A stretch of DNA of 64,000 bases, taken from NCBI GenBank assembly GCA_963514095.1, contig OY741268.1, positions 5,664,001-5,728,000 on the forward strand. The letters are read 5' to 3'. The translations under genes and the position numbers were made by a program. The notes under the pieces were generated by a model. That model was not told the DNA's origin. It did no database searches and saw nothing but the letters and a program-made list of their open reading frames with translations. Shown here one piece after another: positions 1-12,660 of this stretch. This DNA comes from Eutrigla gurnardus (lineage: Eukaryota > Chordata > Actinopteri > Perciformes > Triglidae). The first letter of the stretch is position 1. Each line of letters begins with the position of its first letter.

Positions 1-450
1 GCCCTTGGGTTCCAACTGCATTTGCTGTTGGCAGTAGTGTAGTAGTAGTAGTATTAACAGTAGTAGTACTATTATCAGAAACAATAGTATCAGTAGCAGT
101 GGCGGCACCAGAAAATTATTATTGGGGGGGCAATGAGGGGGTCTGATTGTTTATAGGAGGTGCTAGTGAATTCTGACACCAACAAATAATACTATATAGA
201 TGTACTGTTCCCGTGGCCGTGCTGATACACTACATATTGTCGAATGCATGTTACTAAACGTTTATCATAAAACAAACACAAGCATATTTAACTACTTTTA
301 ATGAAATGAAGTGCCAAACAACAAGCACAAAAAACAATACAAATCCACCACAGAGAACATCTGTGGATTTACAAGAGTGTAACTGAGAATTGTAGCACAG
401 TGTATAGTTGTATACAGTATACTCTTACAACTGGCTCTTAACTCACTAAA
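1..450. other. Non-coding, short trinucleotide-rich tract
   Basis: No gene is seen. An imperfect AGT-rich trinucleotide tract lies at about 35-105. The rest is AT-rich unique-looking sequence. Confidence 0.5.
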
Positions 451-451
451 T

Positions 452-930
452 ATGTTTTCTCTCTCCTTCTGTTCTCCTCTCCTTCCCTCTCCACTCCTGT
501 CTTCCTCCTCTTCCTCTCCTCTAAACTCCTCCTCCTCACTCTCCACTCATGTCTTCCTCTCCTCTAAACTCCTCTCCTTCACTCTCCACTCCTGTCTTCC
601 TCTCCTCTTCCTCCCCTCTTCTCCTCACTCACTCTCAACTCCTGTCTTCCTCTCCTCTTCCTCCCTTCTTCTCCTCCTCACTCACTCTCCACTCCTGTCT
701 TCCTCTCCTCTTCCTCCCTTCTTCTCCTCCTCACTCACTCTCCACTCCTGTCTTCCTCTCCTCCTCCTCCCTTCTTGTCCTCTAAACTCTGCTTCACTCG
801 CTCTCCAATGCTGTCTTTCTCTCTTCTCCTCTCCCCTCCTCCTCCTCCTTTCTCTGTTCTCCTCACCTACTACCGCCCCTTCGTCATCCTCGCTTTCATC
901 CTCATCCTCCAAGTCCGTCATCACTCTGTC
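452..930. repeat. CT-rich minisatellite and low-complexity tract
   Basis: The sequence is a pyrimidine-rich tandem array in which a block containing CTCCACTCCTGTCTTCC recurs about every 49-51 bases between roughly 580 and 790, flanked by degenerate CT-rich DNA. It stays open in several frames on both strands, giving Ser/Leu/Pro-rich or Glu/Arg-rich translations, which is a composition effect rather than a gene. Confidence 0.85.
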
Positions 931-2930
931 CTGCGTCCGTAAATCACCACCACCATCGTCCACTCTTATTTGCTTTTTGGCTATCACAAATCGGTCCATT
1001 TCGCTCTGTTGACACAATCGCTAACTAGCCGCTATGCATCAACCACCGCTAACGTGAACATCAAATTCAGCCTGCCGTCTGCGTGCAAACCAGCCAATCA
1101 AATCGCACGACACAGGAAAAAAAAAAAAACAATCACCATAGGAACGTTGTAAACAATATTTCTTCAGATGATTGATTGTTAATGTCTGTGTCTTAATTTG
1201 TTCTATATTTGTTATAGTTTTTAATCCATAAATATTTCGAGGGGAGGGGGGGCAAATGGAGGGGCGCACCTTTGACAGGAGGGTCTTGAGACCCTGCTTG
1301 CCCCCCCCTCGCGCCGTCACTGATCAGTAGTAGTCCATGGTGGCAGGCAAAGTTACCCTGAGATGGATCCATCCCAATCATGTCGCCGTAGACCAGAAAG
1401 CAGGAGTATAAACATATGACATTAAGAAATTCCTCAAAAGGCTATGAATAAAATCAAAATCAATGACTGAGCTCACATGTCAACAGATCCATTTCCATGA
1501 CTACTGAAACAACTCCATCCACTGGGTACGGTAAACTGGTGTTGAAATGGTTTCATCAAAAGACAGCGTGAGATTAAATGTCACATTTGGACAGAACACA
1601 CGACTCTGTGTGATTTCTGAGGGAAACAATGATCATTTCTATGGGAAATTCCAGTTTATTACAAGTCCTCTTTCAGTTGTTCCCATCAGTTCTTATCAGT
1701 TGTGTACTCATCAAGTGAGTCGTTAGTTGGAACCAGTTGGAAACAACACAGCGTTATCTGGAAGCAAACAGTTTCATTTCCTGTGTGTTGTTTTCCACTG
1801 CAATAACGGATCATCGCCACCGTTTCAGATTGTTTTCAGTTTTTCTTCCAAAAGACGTGTTCTAAACAGCCATCTACTCAGATGTACTTTCCCACACAGA
1901 TGAACTAAACCTGAATTTGTTTGGAGGGAAACTTATTTTGTCGTGGATTATGTTTAATCGTGATGTATCACAAGTGAGTTTGGAAGTGGAAGTCCACGTA
2001 GGGAGGAGGTCTGGGTGGTGGTTGGGTCAGAAACCACAGATTTCACCAGAACACTGATGTTAGTGTCCTGTTAGAACCAAAGCGTTTCATTGGGTTTTTG
2101 TTTTGTTTCTATTTCATAGTCATTTTAATCCAAACCATGATGTGTTTTATTAAACCTAACAATGTAGCTTTGTTGCCTAAACCTAACCTGCTCATTAACA
2201 ATTCAAACCGTTTTAAAACTGAGACCGTTTATTCAATAAAATGTTTAATTAAAACGTAAATTAAATTGTATGGGGACATACTTTAGTAGGAGAGATATTA
2301 TAACAGATACAAGTACATGCTCAGACAAGTCTGTCTAAGTCTGGGCCAATGTACTTTTAACATGAAGGGATTTTCCATATCGTTGTAATTACATGTATTT
2401 TTTTTTTACGGAAGTGTCCGTGAATGGTACAGAGAACATACTGTTTTAGGGTGATGTCTGTAAACTAAATGTGATGGTTTGGTAATCTCCTGCCATAACT
2501 TTCTACTTTTCTGCGTTCTTTTCTTACAGTGTAAAATAAAGTTGAAGCAGAGGATCCTTTAACGTATGGTTATTACTTTATAATTACTGCCGGCTGCTCA
2601 GGCAGCTGTGTGTTGGCTGCTGTGTGGATTTCCTGTACGGATGCCAGTTCAGCCTCTTGTAAATTCGGAGAGTTTCAGTTTAACCCCTCAGAATGTTCAA
2701 ATGAAAATGTGACGGGCCATAGAAGGTGCATGAATGTGAATGAATCTCTTGAACCTTATTTTACATACTGACACAAACAGGTCTGCAGAGTCTCGGCCCC
2801 AAAGGGAAGCTGCTCGCGTCACCGTCAGGAAGAGGAAACAGATCAGTGAAGGAGGAGAGGTGACCAGACGGAGAAAGGAGGTGGCAGAGAAACGTTGTGT
2901 CATAACAAAAATAATGGGCAACACAGCAAA
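931..2930. other. Non-coding, no gene seen
   Basis: No supported gene. A short A-tract lies at 1118-1128. A G/C-homopolymer-rich stretch at about 1240-1320 resembles a decayed repeat fragment. A single unit related to the 25-bp minisatellite (TAAACCTAAC spaced twice) occurs at about 2150-2195. Confidence 0.5.
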
Positions 2931-2939
2931 TAGGGAGGA

Positions 2940-3500
2940 AGGAAGTCATGAATCCTGTTTTCCTTTCATCCCCCTGGAAATACTTCCTTCCTTCCTTCAT
3001 CACTTTTCTTTCTTTACGTTCTCAATTTTTAATTTCCTACATGGCTTCAATTTCCTTTGCCCTTTTCACTGCTTCCTCTTTTCCTTTACCATCTTCTCCA
3101 TCCTTTTCCCTCACTGGCTCCTTTTTCCTTCCTTCCTTCCTTCTCCCTCTGTACCATCCCTGCTTCCTCTCAGTTTAACTCTTTTGTAACCTTTTATCCT
3201 CCCCACTTCTTCCTTCTTAATTTCCTTCCCTACTGCCATCCTTTTTCTTTCCATATTTTCCTCTTGTTCTGTAGCTCCTCTTTTTGTCCCTTACACTACA
3301 CTCTCCTTCCTTCACTACTACCTTGTTCGCTTCTCTGGTTCCTTTATTTCTCACCCTTTTTTTCCCTCTTTATCTTCAGTTTCCCTGAGCTCCTTTCCTT
3401 CCCCATCCCTTGTCCAATTATTTTCCGTTTTCTCTTTTCATTCACTGGCTCCTCATTTCCTTCAGTTATCACCTCTTTTCAATCACTAACACCTCCTTAA
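2940..3500. repeat. Pyrimidine-rich low-complexity tract (TTCC-rich)
   Basis: Strongly pyrimidine-biased sequence with repeated TTCCTTCC blocks. The long Phe/Leu/Ser-rich reading frames here are composition artefacts. No regular period is obvious by eye. Confidence 0.75.
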
Positions 3501-4650
3501 CATTTTGTATCATCTGGTCAGTGTAGAACAGTTTTCACATTCTTTACTGATGAGGGAAGTAAGGAAACCAGCCGGAGGAAGTGACCCCTCCCCATTTAGC
3601 AGCTGATGAAGAGGTTCCCAGAGAGTCCAGGTACTCTGCCTCGGCAGCGTGGAATGGTGGACACGGAGATGGAAGACACGCTCTGGTTTCTAAAAAGGCC
3701 CTTGCCATCGCCCTCTCAGCGGGGACCTGTTGACCCAGCGAAGGTCGACGTGAGGAAAAGGCAATGTGGCTGAACAATGTGCTCCTCTCTGGAAAGTGTA
3801 GGAGAAAAAACACAGGAGGATATGAAATATTATCAGTTGTGTTGATTGAGCTTATTTGGGTCTCCTCGTGTTTCTGCAGAGTCAGCTGTTCCTGTGCGGA
3901 GGGGGATTTGATGACGGGTAATAAAGTGCACCTGCTAAATAAAGCTGCCCCCCCCTCCACCTCTCCCCTAATGGCAGGGCCGTACATCTTAGCATGCTTA
4001 CCTCAAGGCTTTAGGCAGCGGACAGCTTTGCTACTTTAGCATACTTTTAAAGGTTGCAAGCTAATTTCAGACAGCGGCGTTCTGTCGTCTGCTCGACCTC
4101 GATGATCTGATCCTCTTCTTCTTCTCTGCTGTCAACTGCTGCAGCCGTTCACAGAATATCTTATACTGATAAGACCATTAAGCACCCTTTTAATGAACAG
4201 TGTGTCATTAACTCAAACACTGTCATGCAGAGTGCTAATTGGAAGTTAAAAAGAAGCAACGCGTCATATAATACGTTGACACCAGTTATTAACTTCCAAT
4301 AATGACAACAAAGCTCTGAAATGTGTCTCCTTGTAAATATATTGAGGAAAAAAGAAATTTTGCTTCACGGATCGCACAAAATGTCTACAAATACTCACAA
4401 CAGGGATTCAAACCGATTTAAATTGAAAATGGTATCAGTTTTTTGAACAGCTCTCCTTGTAATAAAAATACACTATTTATTATGAGTTTTATTATTATTC
4501 TTATATATATTATTATTCAGTTTTTACCTCCCAGGCAGGGATTTGTTATGATTAATTCCCCCCTACAATAAAAACATCCCGCATTTGATGACTTTTTAAT
4601 TTTGTATTTATCGTGATTAATAAATGTTCCTTTATCCATATAAAACTCAC
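3501..4650. other. Non-coding, no gene seen
   Basis: AT-rich sequence. Short frames exist on both strands but have no recognisable domain, splice context or repeat structure. Confidence 0.4.
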
Positions 4651-4654
4651 TGAC

Positions 4655-4850
4655 ATTCTAGACAGTCAATCACAGGATCACAATTCACCTGCATGTCTTT
4701 GGACTGTGGGAGAAAAGAGAGAAAACTCAGCCATCAGGGGTCTGCCCTGTGATGGACCGCCCTCCTGTCCAGGTTGGACCCTGTCTCTCACCCAGTGTGA
4801 GCTGAGATCAGCTCCAGCATCATGAGAACCTGTAATGATGAATGGAATTG
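4655..4850 (+). repeat. L2-like LINE 3' end (fragment)
   Basis: The phrases CTGCATGTCTTTGGACTGTG, GTGATGGACCGCCCTCCTGT and GAGCTGAGATCAGCTCCAGC, in this order, resemble the 3' region shared by fish L2-type LINEs, and the fragment finishes in a short AATG/AATGG-like tail. Only about 200 bases remain and there is no coding capacity. The family call rests on recalled motifs, not an alignment. Confidence 0.55.
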
Positions 4851-6180
4851 TGTATTACATTCCTTCTAAATACAAACATACTTTTGTCATGTAGGGGGTC
4901 CAGGTCTGCAGATGTAACTTTTACAGTTATCTTCAGTGCCGCGGTTGGCAACAGAGTCTGCAATCTCCATATCACACTACAGTAAACTTGTTATCTAGAT
5001 TTAGATTTTTGGCCCAACGGGTCAGGAGGTGGTCGACATTACAAAGTAAAAAATGCTGATGAGTATGTTTGATCAGACCATCATCAACTGAAATAATATA
5101 CACCCCCTCAGCCAATCAGAACAAAGCCTGTCTGTATTGGCAGGTTGCTCTCAGCTGAGCAAACAGCCGGAGCTGTGCAGCAGGACCAGCACTGATTAGT
5201 CCTGTTAATCTGGTGTAAGCACAATGTAAACTTGCTGATGGTGACCTCAACAACAGCGCTGCTGCTTGTGATGCATTTATGCTCTGATCTGGTCCCGAGG
5301 GGGGGTAGGGGGGGCACTGTGCACCACATGTGGACAAGCCAGCATAAAGGTTGATTCTGCAGTTCTCAGCTCCCTGCTGACCTGCAGACCTTGATCAACG
5401 CTTGCGACGATTCATAACATCCACCGGCACTCGGTGATGGCAACAAACACATAAGCAGGCCCGGTCAACAGGAAGCCGCCTGCCTCAGCTAGGGATGGAG
5501 GTCAAAGGTCAAAGCATGAGGGCAGAGAATACTGCAGGATTGTGAGATTCATTTCAGGTCACTTCCTGGTCACAGTTTTGCTTCCTTTTCCTCCCAAAAT
5601 ACTTTCTATCAACCTGTGTGTTTCCATCAGGCTCCACCAACAACAACACCGACGAGTCAAAGGCAGAGCAGACACAGAAGGAATGATAAAGCTAACACAT
5701 CTCAAACGGCTGCTCTCTGCTGTATCCACACAGTATTAAACATATAACCTTGATAGAGCAGAGACTACAGGATTTATCCGGGAACACCAGTTAATCCTGT
5801 GCTTTACACCCTGAAAACATCTCAATGTGAAACATTTTATACATATTTATGCTTTGTATCTTCATACGAGAGTTATTCTGGCTTATTTTAAAAAAAGTAT
5901 TCTATAATGCTTAACCATGGAAGCTAAATGACTCGGACGATTTTACTTGTTCAATCCAGCCAAATACATATAAATTAAAATAATAATCATGGATTAAAAG
6001 CTTTTGTGACACATTCAATTATTGAGTATGTGGTGAGCTGTGACGTTCCTGTGCTGTGCTGGTGTATCCATACGGTCTCATGGCAGATCGTCAAATAGGG
6101 ACGAAATTGAAAATTTTGATTACTGGGCAGGGACAGAAATGTTCTTTTTTTTTCTCAGCATTAAAACAATGTAAATGGAA
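4851..6180. other. Non-coding, no gene seen
   Basis: No gene or clear repeat is seen. A G-rich run lies at about 5299-5312. Confidence 0.4.
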
Positions 6181-6193
6181 AGTTAATTAAGAT

Positions 6194-6632
6194 AACGTTG
6201 GTGTTGTTGTCTAAACCTAACATTGGTTTTGTTGTCTAAACCTAACGTTGGTGTTGTTGTCTAAACCTAACGTTGGTGTTGTTGTCTAAACCTAACGTTG
6301 GTTTTGTTGTCTAAACCTAACGTTGGTTTTGTTGTCTAAACCTAACGTTGGTTTTGTTGTCTAAACCTAACGTTGGTTTTGTTGTCTAAACCTAACGTTG
6401 GTTTTGTTGTGTAAACCTAACGTTGGTGTTGTCGTCTAAACCTAACGTTGGTTTTGTTGTCTAAACCTAACGCTGGTTTTGTTGTCTAAACCTAACGTTG
6501 GTTTTGTCGTCTAAACCTAACGTTGGTTTTGACGTCTAAACCTAACGTGGGTGTTGTCGTCTAAACCTAACGTTGGTTTTGTTGTCTAAACCTAACGTTG
6601 GTTTTGTCGTCTAAAACTAACGCTGGTTTCGT
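6194..6632. repeat. 25-bp minisatellite array (about 17 units)
   Basis: A unit of 25 bp, GTTGGTTTTGTTGTCTAAAC plus CTAAC, is tandemly repeated about 17.5 times with scattered substitutions (GTGTTG versus TTTTG, GTCGTC versus GTTGTC, one GACGTC). The same unit in inverse orientation forms a second array at 57148-57446, and single units lie elsewhere in the window. It is not telomeric: the unit has one CCTAAC and does not resolve to a 6-bp period. Confidence 0.95.
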
Positions 6633-7424
6633 TTCAACTAAAATATTGTGAAATCTTGTGAATTTTTTTTGGTGCTGCCTTAATGTGCTGCTGTGTTGTT
6701 TCTGGTGTGATTATGTTTGTTAATTTGACTTTTTATTCAGTTATTCTCGGTTTTCTGTCCAGGTACTACATGTTAAAATTAGCTTATAGCGAACCCTGAA
6801 GCTGTGCACTATCAGTGATACATTAATAAAAAAAATATGAAATAAAATACAATCCATTAGAGTGAAAGTCTTGCTGAAAATGTGTGTCCATGTAGATGAA
6901 TGAGTAGATTTAAATGGACTGTTTCACCAACCTGGGTGAGTGTGTTAGGTGTCCATGGTGTCTCTTTCCTTAAGTGTGCTATGTTACAGGCTATGAAACA
7001 TGACCTAGTCATTATAGAATGTGTTGTTTGAACTTAAACAAACATCAATAGAAGAGATTCAGATTCAGACCCACAGAAAACATTTCTACTCTCAGTGTAT
7101 TCATGAGGAAATAGCAAATAAATATGCCAGCTTGAAAACTGGAAATATCAAGCATCATATATATATGAAAATTTGTGTTGCCATGGCAACAGTAAGGCCA
7201 CTTAAGCATTAAGCACACAGTGTCGGAGTTACACAATCATCGGATTATTGATTATTGACAATAGAAATCTATAACGTGTTTTAACAGGATAAGATTGAGA
7301 CATTTGTATGTCAGCGTGTTATCCACCATCATGAACACGCACATCCACAGCAGCTGTAATCACCTTCATCTGATGACTTGTTTAACTGAGGCTTCATTAT
7401 TCCACTTCTGTTCACTTCATGCCA
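6633..7424. other. Non-coding, no gene seen
   Basis: AT-rich sequence with no supported gene. Confidence 0.4.
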
Positions 7425-7665
7425 ATTTACATTTACATTTAGGTCATTTAGCAGACGCTTTGTCCAAAGCGACTTACAATAAGTACATTTGTCAAAAGAA
7501 AGAAACCACAACATATCATTGCCGATAAAGTCAGAGCTAGAGTCGAGGTGAAGTCTGAACAGGTGAGTCTTGAGCCTTTTTCGGACGATGGCATGTAACT
7601 CTGCTGTCCTGACATTGGTCAGGAGTTCGTTCCATCACTGAGGACCAGAACAGAGAAGAGTCTGA
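7425..7665 (+). repeat. Teleost dispersed repeat (fragment)
   Basis: It contains CATTTAGCAGACGCTTTGTC followed by CAAAGCGACTTACAATAAGT, a phrase I recognise as very widespread in fish genomes. Downstream are CAGGTGAGTCTTGAGCC and AGGAGTTCGTTCCATCACTG, which accompany it in other fish copies. Its TE class is not evident from this fragment and no coding frame survives. Confidence 0.55.
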
Positions 7666-8889
7666 ACTACAAAGGTACATTCACATTGCATACAAAGTCA
7701 TTGCAAAGACACAGATTCGTGCTGGGCAGCATCGGGTGGCACAAATGATGCAGATGACACAATGTGAATGAGGCAAATATTTTCTTGTAATAATTGACAA
7801 TTCTCTTTGACAAAAAATATTGTAGCGGTCTGTGGTCATCTAGAGCTCTATGATAGAACCTCACATTAGTCCAAAGACCGAAGGTAACTCATGTGTCGAA
7901 ACTGGCTGCTGTATTTATGCCTATATGGAGCAGCTACAAAGTTAGCATAGAATACCTCACATTGATCCTCTATGTAGAAAAAAAAGTATTTCAAAAGTTG
8001 CTTGCTTGTTGTCTTGTGGACAGACCTACCAAACCACAACTTCAGACTGTTTACAAATTGTTGAATGTATATTTATTATATACAAGATAAGATTTGGTTT
8101 TGTTTCAAGAGAGAAAAAGGGGGAGAAGTCACAAGAACTATGAGAATTTGGGAATTTCTTTAATTAAAGTAAAACACATCTGTGGACAGAATCTGTCTTA
8201 AAAGGAATGTATTGTCAGTATTATTCATATTAATGGTCAAACCAGCTCAGATGTTCGCAGATGTTCAGGACATTTAACACATTTTAATTGTGGTGGAGCT
8301 GAAGACCCAGCAGGAGAAAAAGGTGTAAAAAGCTTCCTCTGCAGAACATCCACTGATCAATAAGTGACCTGAGTAAGTCAATAAAATTGCATTTTTATGC
8401 TCCAGTCATTTCGGTAAGATGTAAAATTCAACGGAATCGTTTGACTGGAGGCCTCCGGCTGCAGCTTCCTAACACCTTCCACATCTGCCTTTTTTGATCT
8501 GATAGATTATTAAAACCATCATCTTGTGACCTCCTGACTCTTCACTCCTGCAGCTGCTTAATGCAAAACATTATTGCCCCTGGATGTTTACGTCCATAAA
8601 CACATCCTGCTGCAAATCACATCTGCCTGGAGCTTGGTCTTCACTTCACTTCAGCTCAGGGGGAGACGTCTGCTGGGAACCCAACAACACTAATGTTATC
8701 TTCTCCGAGAACAGCCGCGTAATCTTGAGAGGATACTCGACGTGTTCCATGTAGTGTAGATACAACACACAGAACCCTGCAGCACTCAGCATGAGAGCCT
8801 GGACGTGGACAGTGCGTTACAGAAGAAACTGTTACACTCCACTGCAGACCTGACACTTTGTTAGAAACCAAAAAGATGCATGAGACTTT
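7666..8889. other. Non-coding, no gene seen
   Basis: No supported gene, RNA gene or clear repeat. Confidence 0.4.
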
Positions 8890-9558
8890 GGGGCCGTCCA
8901 TACGAAGCAAAACTAACTTTTTTTCTCCGTTTTGCCTTGGCGTCGTTTCAAGAAAATCTGCGTCCAGACGAATCCACTGAAAACGACTCAGCGCGCTGCA
9001 GTACATATTCCAGGCCTATATGTGGCGTTGTTTCTGCTACAAAAATGCAGAAGAAGAGACGGAGCTTGACCGGATGTTTGGCATTGCTAGGGCAACACGT
9101 GAGAGTTACGGCTAATATCCACCCGACCACCCGATCAATAAACAGCCATAAGATGACAATTTGGCCCGTATAAATAAAACCAACAATAAGCATCAACAGC
9201 TGTCACCCTAAGGACCTTGATGAGGTGTTGTCACACATTCGGATGGATTAACTAGACAAATAAATGCCTACATTCATGGGAAGTTAGCTAGCGGTTGTTT
9301 GTTAGCATCGTAATAAAGTAGCATATCTGCGACTTTTTTCCCAGAATATCGCCCCCCCCCTCTCTCAGCTCCATTTTTTACATACAGTGGCCCTGATACG
9401 CCGACGTAGAGACGAGCAGAATATCTGCTACGAGCATGAAGGCCGCCGTTATTGTTGTTGTTACGAGACGGGGGAAGAAGTCAGGCTCGAGGGTCGAGGG
9501 GCGGGGTCACAAGACTTGTGCGTTTCCGCACTAAAAACGTTTTCGTGTGGACAGGCCC
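8890..9558 (+). mobile_element. Harbinger-type MITE, family A, copy 1 (deleted form)
   Basis: It begins GGGGCCGTCCATACGAAGC and ends CGTTTTCGTGTGGACAGGCCC, so the ends are inverted repeats of the form GGGSC(C/T)GTCCA-ACGAA. It is flanked by TTT on both sides, a candidate 3-bp target duplication. A longer relative (820 bp) at 55758-56577 shares nearly all of this sequence and is flanked by TAA on both sides. The 669-bp copy lacks about 150 bp near the right end. It has no transposase. A 3-bp duplication with GGG-starting ends suggests a PIF/Harbinger origin (inference). Confidence 0.8.
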
Positions 9559-11238
9559 TTTATTTAAAACTGACCATGAAAACATTAGGAAGTGATTCGT
9601 TAACTAGATTAAATTATCCTGCCAGCACTCCGATTCATCTCGACTAACCTCCATGGACTCTAAAGTGAGCAGTGCATTTTAGATTTGCAACATGTTCTCT
9701 CTTCCAACTTTTAGAAACCCACCAATTTCACGTTCTGCTCTTCAAATTGCGACACTGCTATGTTCCCCCTCTCGTGTTTATGCTCGTCACATGCAAACAG
9801 GAAACATGGCCACATTATTTCACAGATCCCTGCTTTTAGAATTGATTTTTAGATGTTGTTGATTACCTACAAAGCCCTGACTAACCCGTCCTCACTGCCA
9901 AGTCAAACGATCAGCTCACTCATTTAGTGTGTGAACGTTTGTATGTGACGCACCCACCCGATGCGTTATGGGTTGAGCCACAGAGGTAGTATAAAGACAG
10001 AGATGGTCCATACGGGGAGGGAGGGGAGGTGGAAACTAACCCCGGAGAATGCTGTAGTATCTGTTGTCAAAATAAAAGTAAACGTTGGTGACTTGAATCG
10101 TTAGTCGGTCAATTTAAAGTCTCAGTCGGCAAGTTTGGCGGATCGAGGGCACTCTGTTAGATTTTGAATGTTTACAACTCTCACGCTCCTCCCCCACGAC
10201 CACCGAGCTCCTTCCCCTCGACTTCGTGCCCTTTGAAATCCCTTAGATCACGCCACCTTTGAAACGCGGGTCCGATGTTGACTCTGGTTTGTCACGGGCA
10301 CCGTTGCAATCTTTCTTTTTTTCCTTCTTTTCCACCGGTGTTTTCTTTTCCTTGGTTGTTTTGGACCTCCTCGTTTCGGTTTTTAACGAGGAATTGGAAG
10401 CTTGTTGCTACTTCCCTCCGCCTCCGCCTGTGATAGTGGTACGACCCGAGGGGGGGAGGGGCTCTGTGTGTGCACGAACACAGCCCTGCGTGCTGATTGG
10501 ATAGGATGATCCGGGCTCTGTTGGATCTTTGCAAAACAAACAACAGGCTCTACGTGCACGTAGAGGCGCACTTTTTTTTTCTAAAACCAGATGATTTATG
10601 TTGTTCTATCGGAGCGTACTTACGTTAGCTTCTTACTTGAGTTAGCTTCTTATTCACGTTGGCTTCCTGTTGCTTATAGAATTAATTTTAATATGCTATT
10701 GATTATGTACAAAACCTCACAGGAGAAATTAGGTGTCTTGTCTGGCTTGGGAACGCCAGACAAAGCCACATTCTCCGTTATTACCAGCCTGCTGTGTGGC
10801 TGCCCTGCTAAGTGCTAACATGTTTTCAATGCCACAGTATATATTAATGCTAGCATTGTTCTCAAAGTAAAGTCAAAGCTATTATGAGGAACTTTCATTT
10901 TGTGTTTATTTTGCCCATCCTTGTGGACAAATGTGTTTTCAAGCACCAAACTCCCTTTAGAAAACCTTTAATTGTACTGCAGCAGGGCCTTTCAGATTAC
11001 GCCGTCCGTCCTGGTTCGGGTGCTTCGCTTCCTCTAGCGGGCCCAGCAATATGGCCTGGTGTCGGTTTTGGCTCTCGGCCTCTCTGGAGGCAACATAATT
11101 AAACTGACAGTTACGTTATTTTTTTAGTTAAAAAAGGTAATTGCAGTATCTTTACAGCTGACACTCGTTTGATTTGCGGATCTGCAGTAATGTAAAGAGT
11201 TTTAGCTGTTGGTGGTGCTAAATGAAACTTCAGAAGAC
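9559..11238. other. Non-coding, no gene seen
   Basis: No supported gene. Two loosely similar stretches at about 9842-9880 and 10678-10715 may be old repeat debris. Confidence 0.4.
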
Positions 11239-11239
11239 C

Positions 11240-12561
11240 TTTTTTTTTTTTTGTATCCCACCACCACCTTTGGGGGACCAATTTTGTTCTTTTCCTTTTA
11301 TCCCTTTTTTCCCCTTTTTCTTTATTCTTTGTTTTAAAGATTTGTTCAAAGCATTGAATAGTGATCAAATGACAAAAAACAAAAAAACAAAAATCCCCAT
11401 ATCCATTCTAACCCCCCCGCCCACCCACCCACCCTCCCTCCCCACACACACACACACACACCCCACCCCACCCACTAATGAGACACCCACTCTTTCCACT
11501 TGATTTATCTTGAGCCATGCTTTTTTCTTTTCTATCTTTATTTTAAATTCAATCTGTCCAACCCTCTGCTTCTTTAAGTTTTGTCCACCTTTCTATAACG
11601 TTTCTATCTATATATGCCAGTTCACATTCAGTTTTACAATATAGTTTGATATAATTCTTAAATCTATTAATATTAATTGTATTTTTACATTTGGATTTAA
11701 GGAGAAACATTTTTCCAAGTAGAATAATTATATTTTGTAGGTCCTCCGTTTCCGACAGTTCACCAAGTAACATTGTAAACATATCTATAGGTAATTGAAT
11801 GTTATGTTCAGTTAGCCATTTCTGGACTTGTAACCAAAATATTCCAGTTGTTGAACAGTACCAAAACAGATGCTCCACTGTTTCTTCCTCTTCCTTGCAA
11901 AAACGACAGTTAGGGGAAGATTCTATTCCCCGGATATATAGCATTTTTTTTGTTTCCAGGTATATATAAATCAATCTATATTGGAAATATCTTATTTTGT
12001 TATCTAGTGTCGTTTTATATGTCTTTGTAAATACTTGTTTCCATGGTATGGGGGTATCTAATATTCTTTCCCAATAATTAAAGAAATTATATGGAATATC
12101 TACACTTTTATTATTTTTTAAATTAAAAATGTTTTAGTGATCATTTGGTCAGTTTCATATGTGGTCTGCATACCAAATGTGATCTAGGCATATTTTTTAA
12201 TACGTTTTTTCCATAACTGAGGTATTGATCCAATCAGCTGGTTATACTGTTGCAATGTACCTATATCACCAAACCTCTGTTTGGCTTGTATATATGACAA
12301 AAGTCTACCTTCCTCAGCTATGTCATTAACAAACATTATTCCTTTTTTAAACATTTGCTAAAAAAAAAAAGAATATTTCCTCTCAGCAGTATTTTGGAGT
12401 TTAACCACAACATTTGTTGTAGTACCTGCTCCGTGTTGTCGGGCGGATAGTATTGAAATTGCAACCAACTCATCAAGGCCTCTGACAGGAAGCGGGATAT
12501 CTTGGTAAAGATAGTTTTTATTGGTGAATACTGTACATTTTGCAATTGTAGAAAAGGAAAA
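11240..12561 (-). mobile_element. L1 LINE, 3' portion (antisense)
   Basis: This is the 3' end of an L1-type LINE lying on the minus strand. A T-run at 11240-11252 fits the poly(A) tail, followed by 3' untranslated sequence and the C-terminal part of ORF2. The element continues on the far side of the Rex3 insertion; both junctions carry the 13-bp TAGAAAAGGAAAA, so they were contiguous. Other parts lie at 15931-16757, about 17288-18658 and 19449-19860. Confidence 0.85.
11549..12545 (-). pseudogene. L1 ORF2 C-terminal region, broken
   Basis: Minus-strand frames give the end of an L1 ORF2 protein (endonuclease-reverse transcriptase). The last 141 codons (11974 down to 11549) hold a Cys-X2-Cys-X8-His-X4-Cys knuckle (CRFCKEEEETVEHLFWYC), typical of the C-terminus of L1 ORF2 proteins. 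A second open piece runs from 12545 to about 12336; frame changes and stops separate the two. Coding upstream resumes beyond the Rex3 insertion at 15931. It is non-functional: fragmentary, frameshifted and interrupted. Assignment to L1 rather than another LINE clade rests on this knuckle plus the YADD reverse transcriptase and APE endonuclease pieces upstream. Confidence 0.8.
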
Positions 12562-12660
12562 GTGTCGGTTCCCCTCCTTGAACCGACACCTTATCGTGGT
12601 GGAGGGGTTTGAGCACCTGAATGATCCTAGGAGCTATGTTGTCCGGGGCTTAATGCCCCT
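12562..12660 (+). promoter_or_regulatory. Rex3 5' leader hairpins with possible pseudoknot
   Basis: The first ten bases of the element, GTGTCGGTTC (12562-12571), pair perfectly with GAACCGACAC (12580-12589). The intervening loop contains CCCTCC (12572-12577), which is exactly complementary to GGAGGG at 12601-12606, allowing an H-type pseudoknot. A second perfect hairpin, GGGGC-TTAAT-GCCCC, lies at 12645-12659. Structured 5' ends, some of them self-cleaving ribozymes, are known in several LINE clades; a role here is inference. The topology does not match a canonical HDV-like ribozyme because no P3 stem sits between the paired strands. Confidence 0.5.

Noticed and set aside
452..1017. Long Ser/Leu-rich and Glu/Arg-rich frames on both strands
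   Set aside because: They follow from the CT-rich minisatellite composition; no domain, and overlapping frames are equally open.
2740..3500. Phe/Leu/Ser-rich frames up to about 149 codons
   Set aside because: Pyrimidine-rich low-complexity DNA.
6194..6632. Possible interstitial telomere repeat (CCTAAC words)
   Set aside because: The period is 25 bp and TTAGGG units are not tandem.
12562..12660. HDV-like self-cleaving ribozyme at the Rex3 5' end
   Set aside because: The hairpin and pseudoknot topology lacks the P3 stem position needed for an HDV-type fold; kept only as a structured leader.
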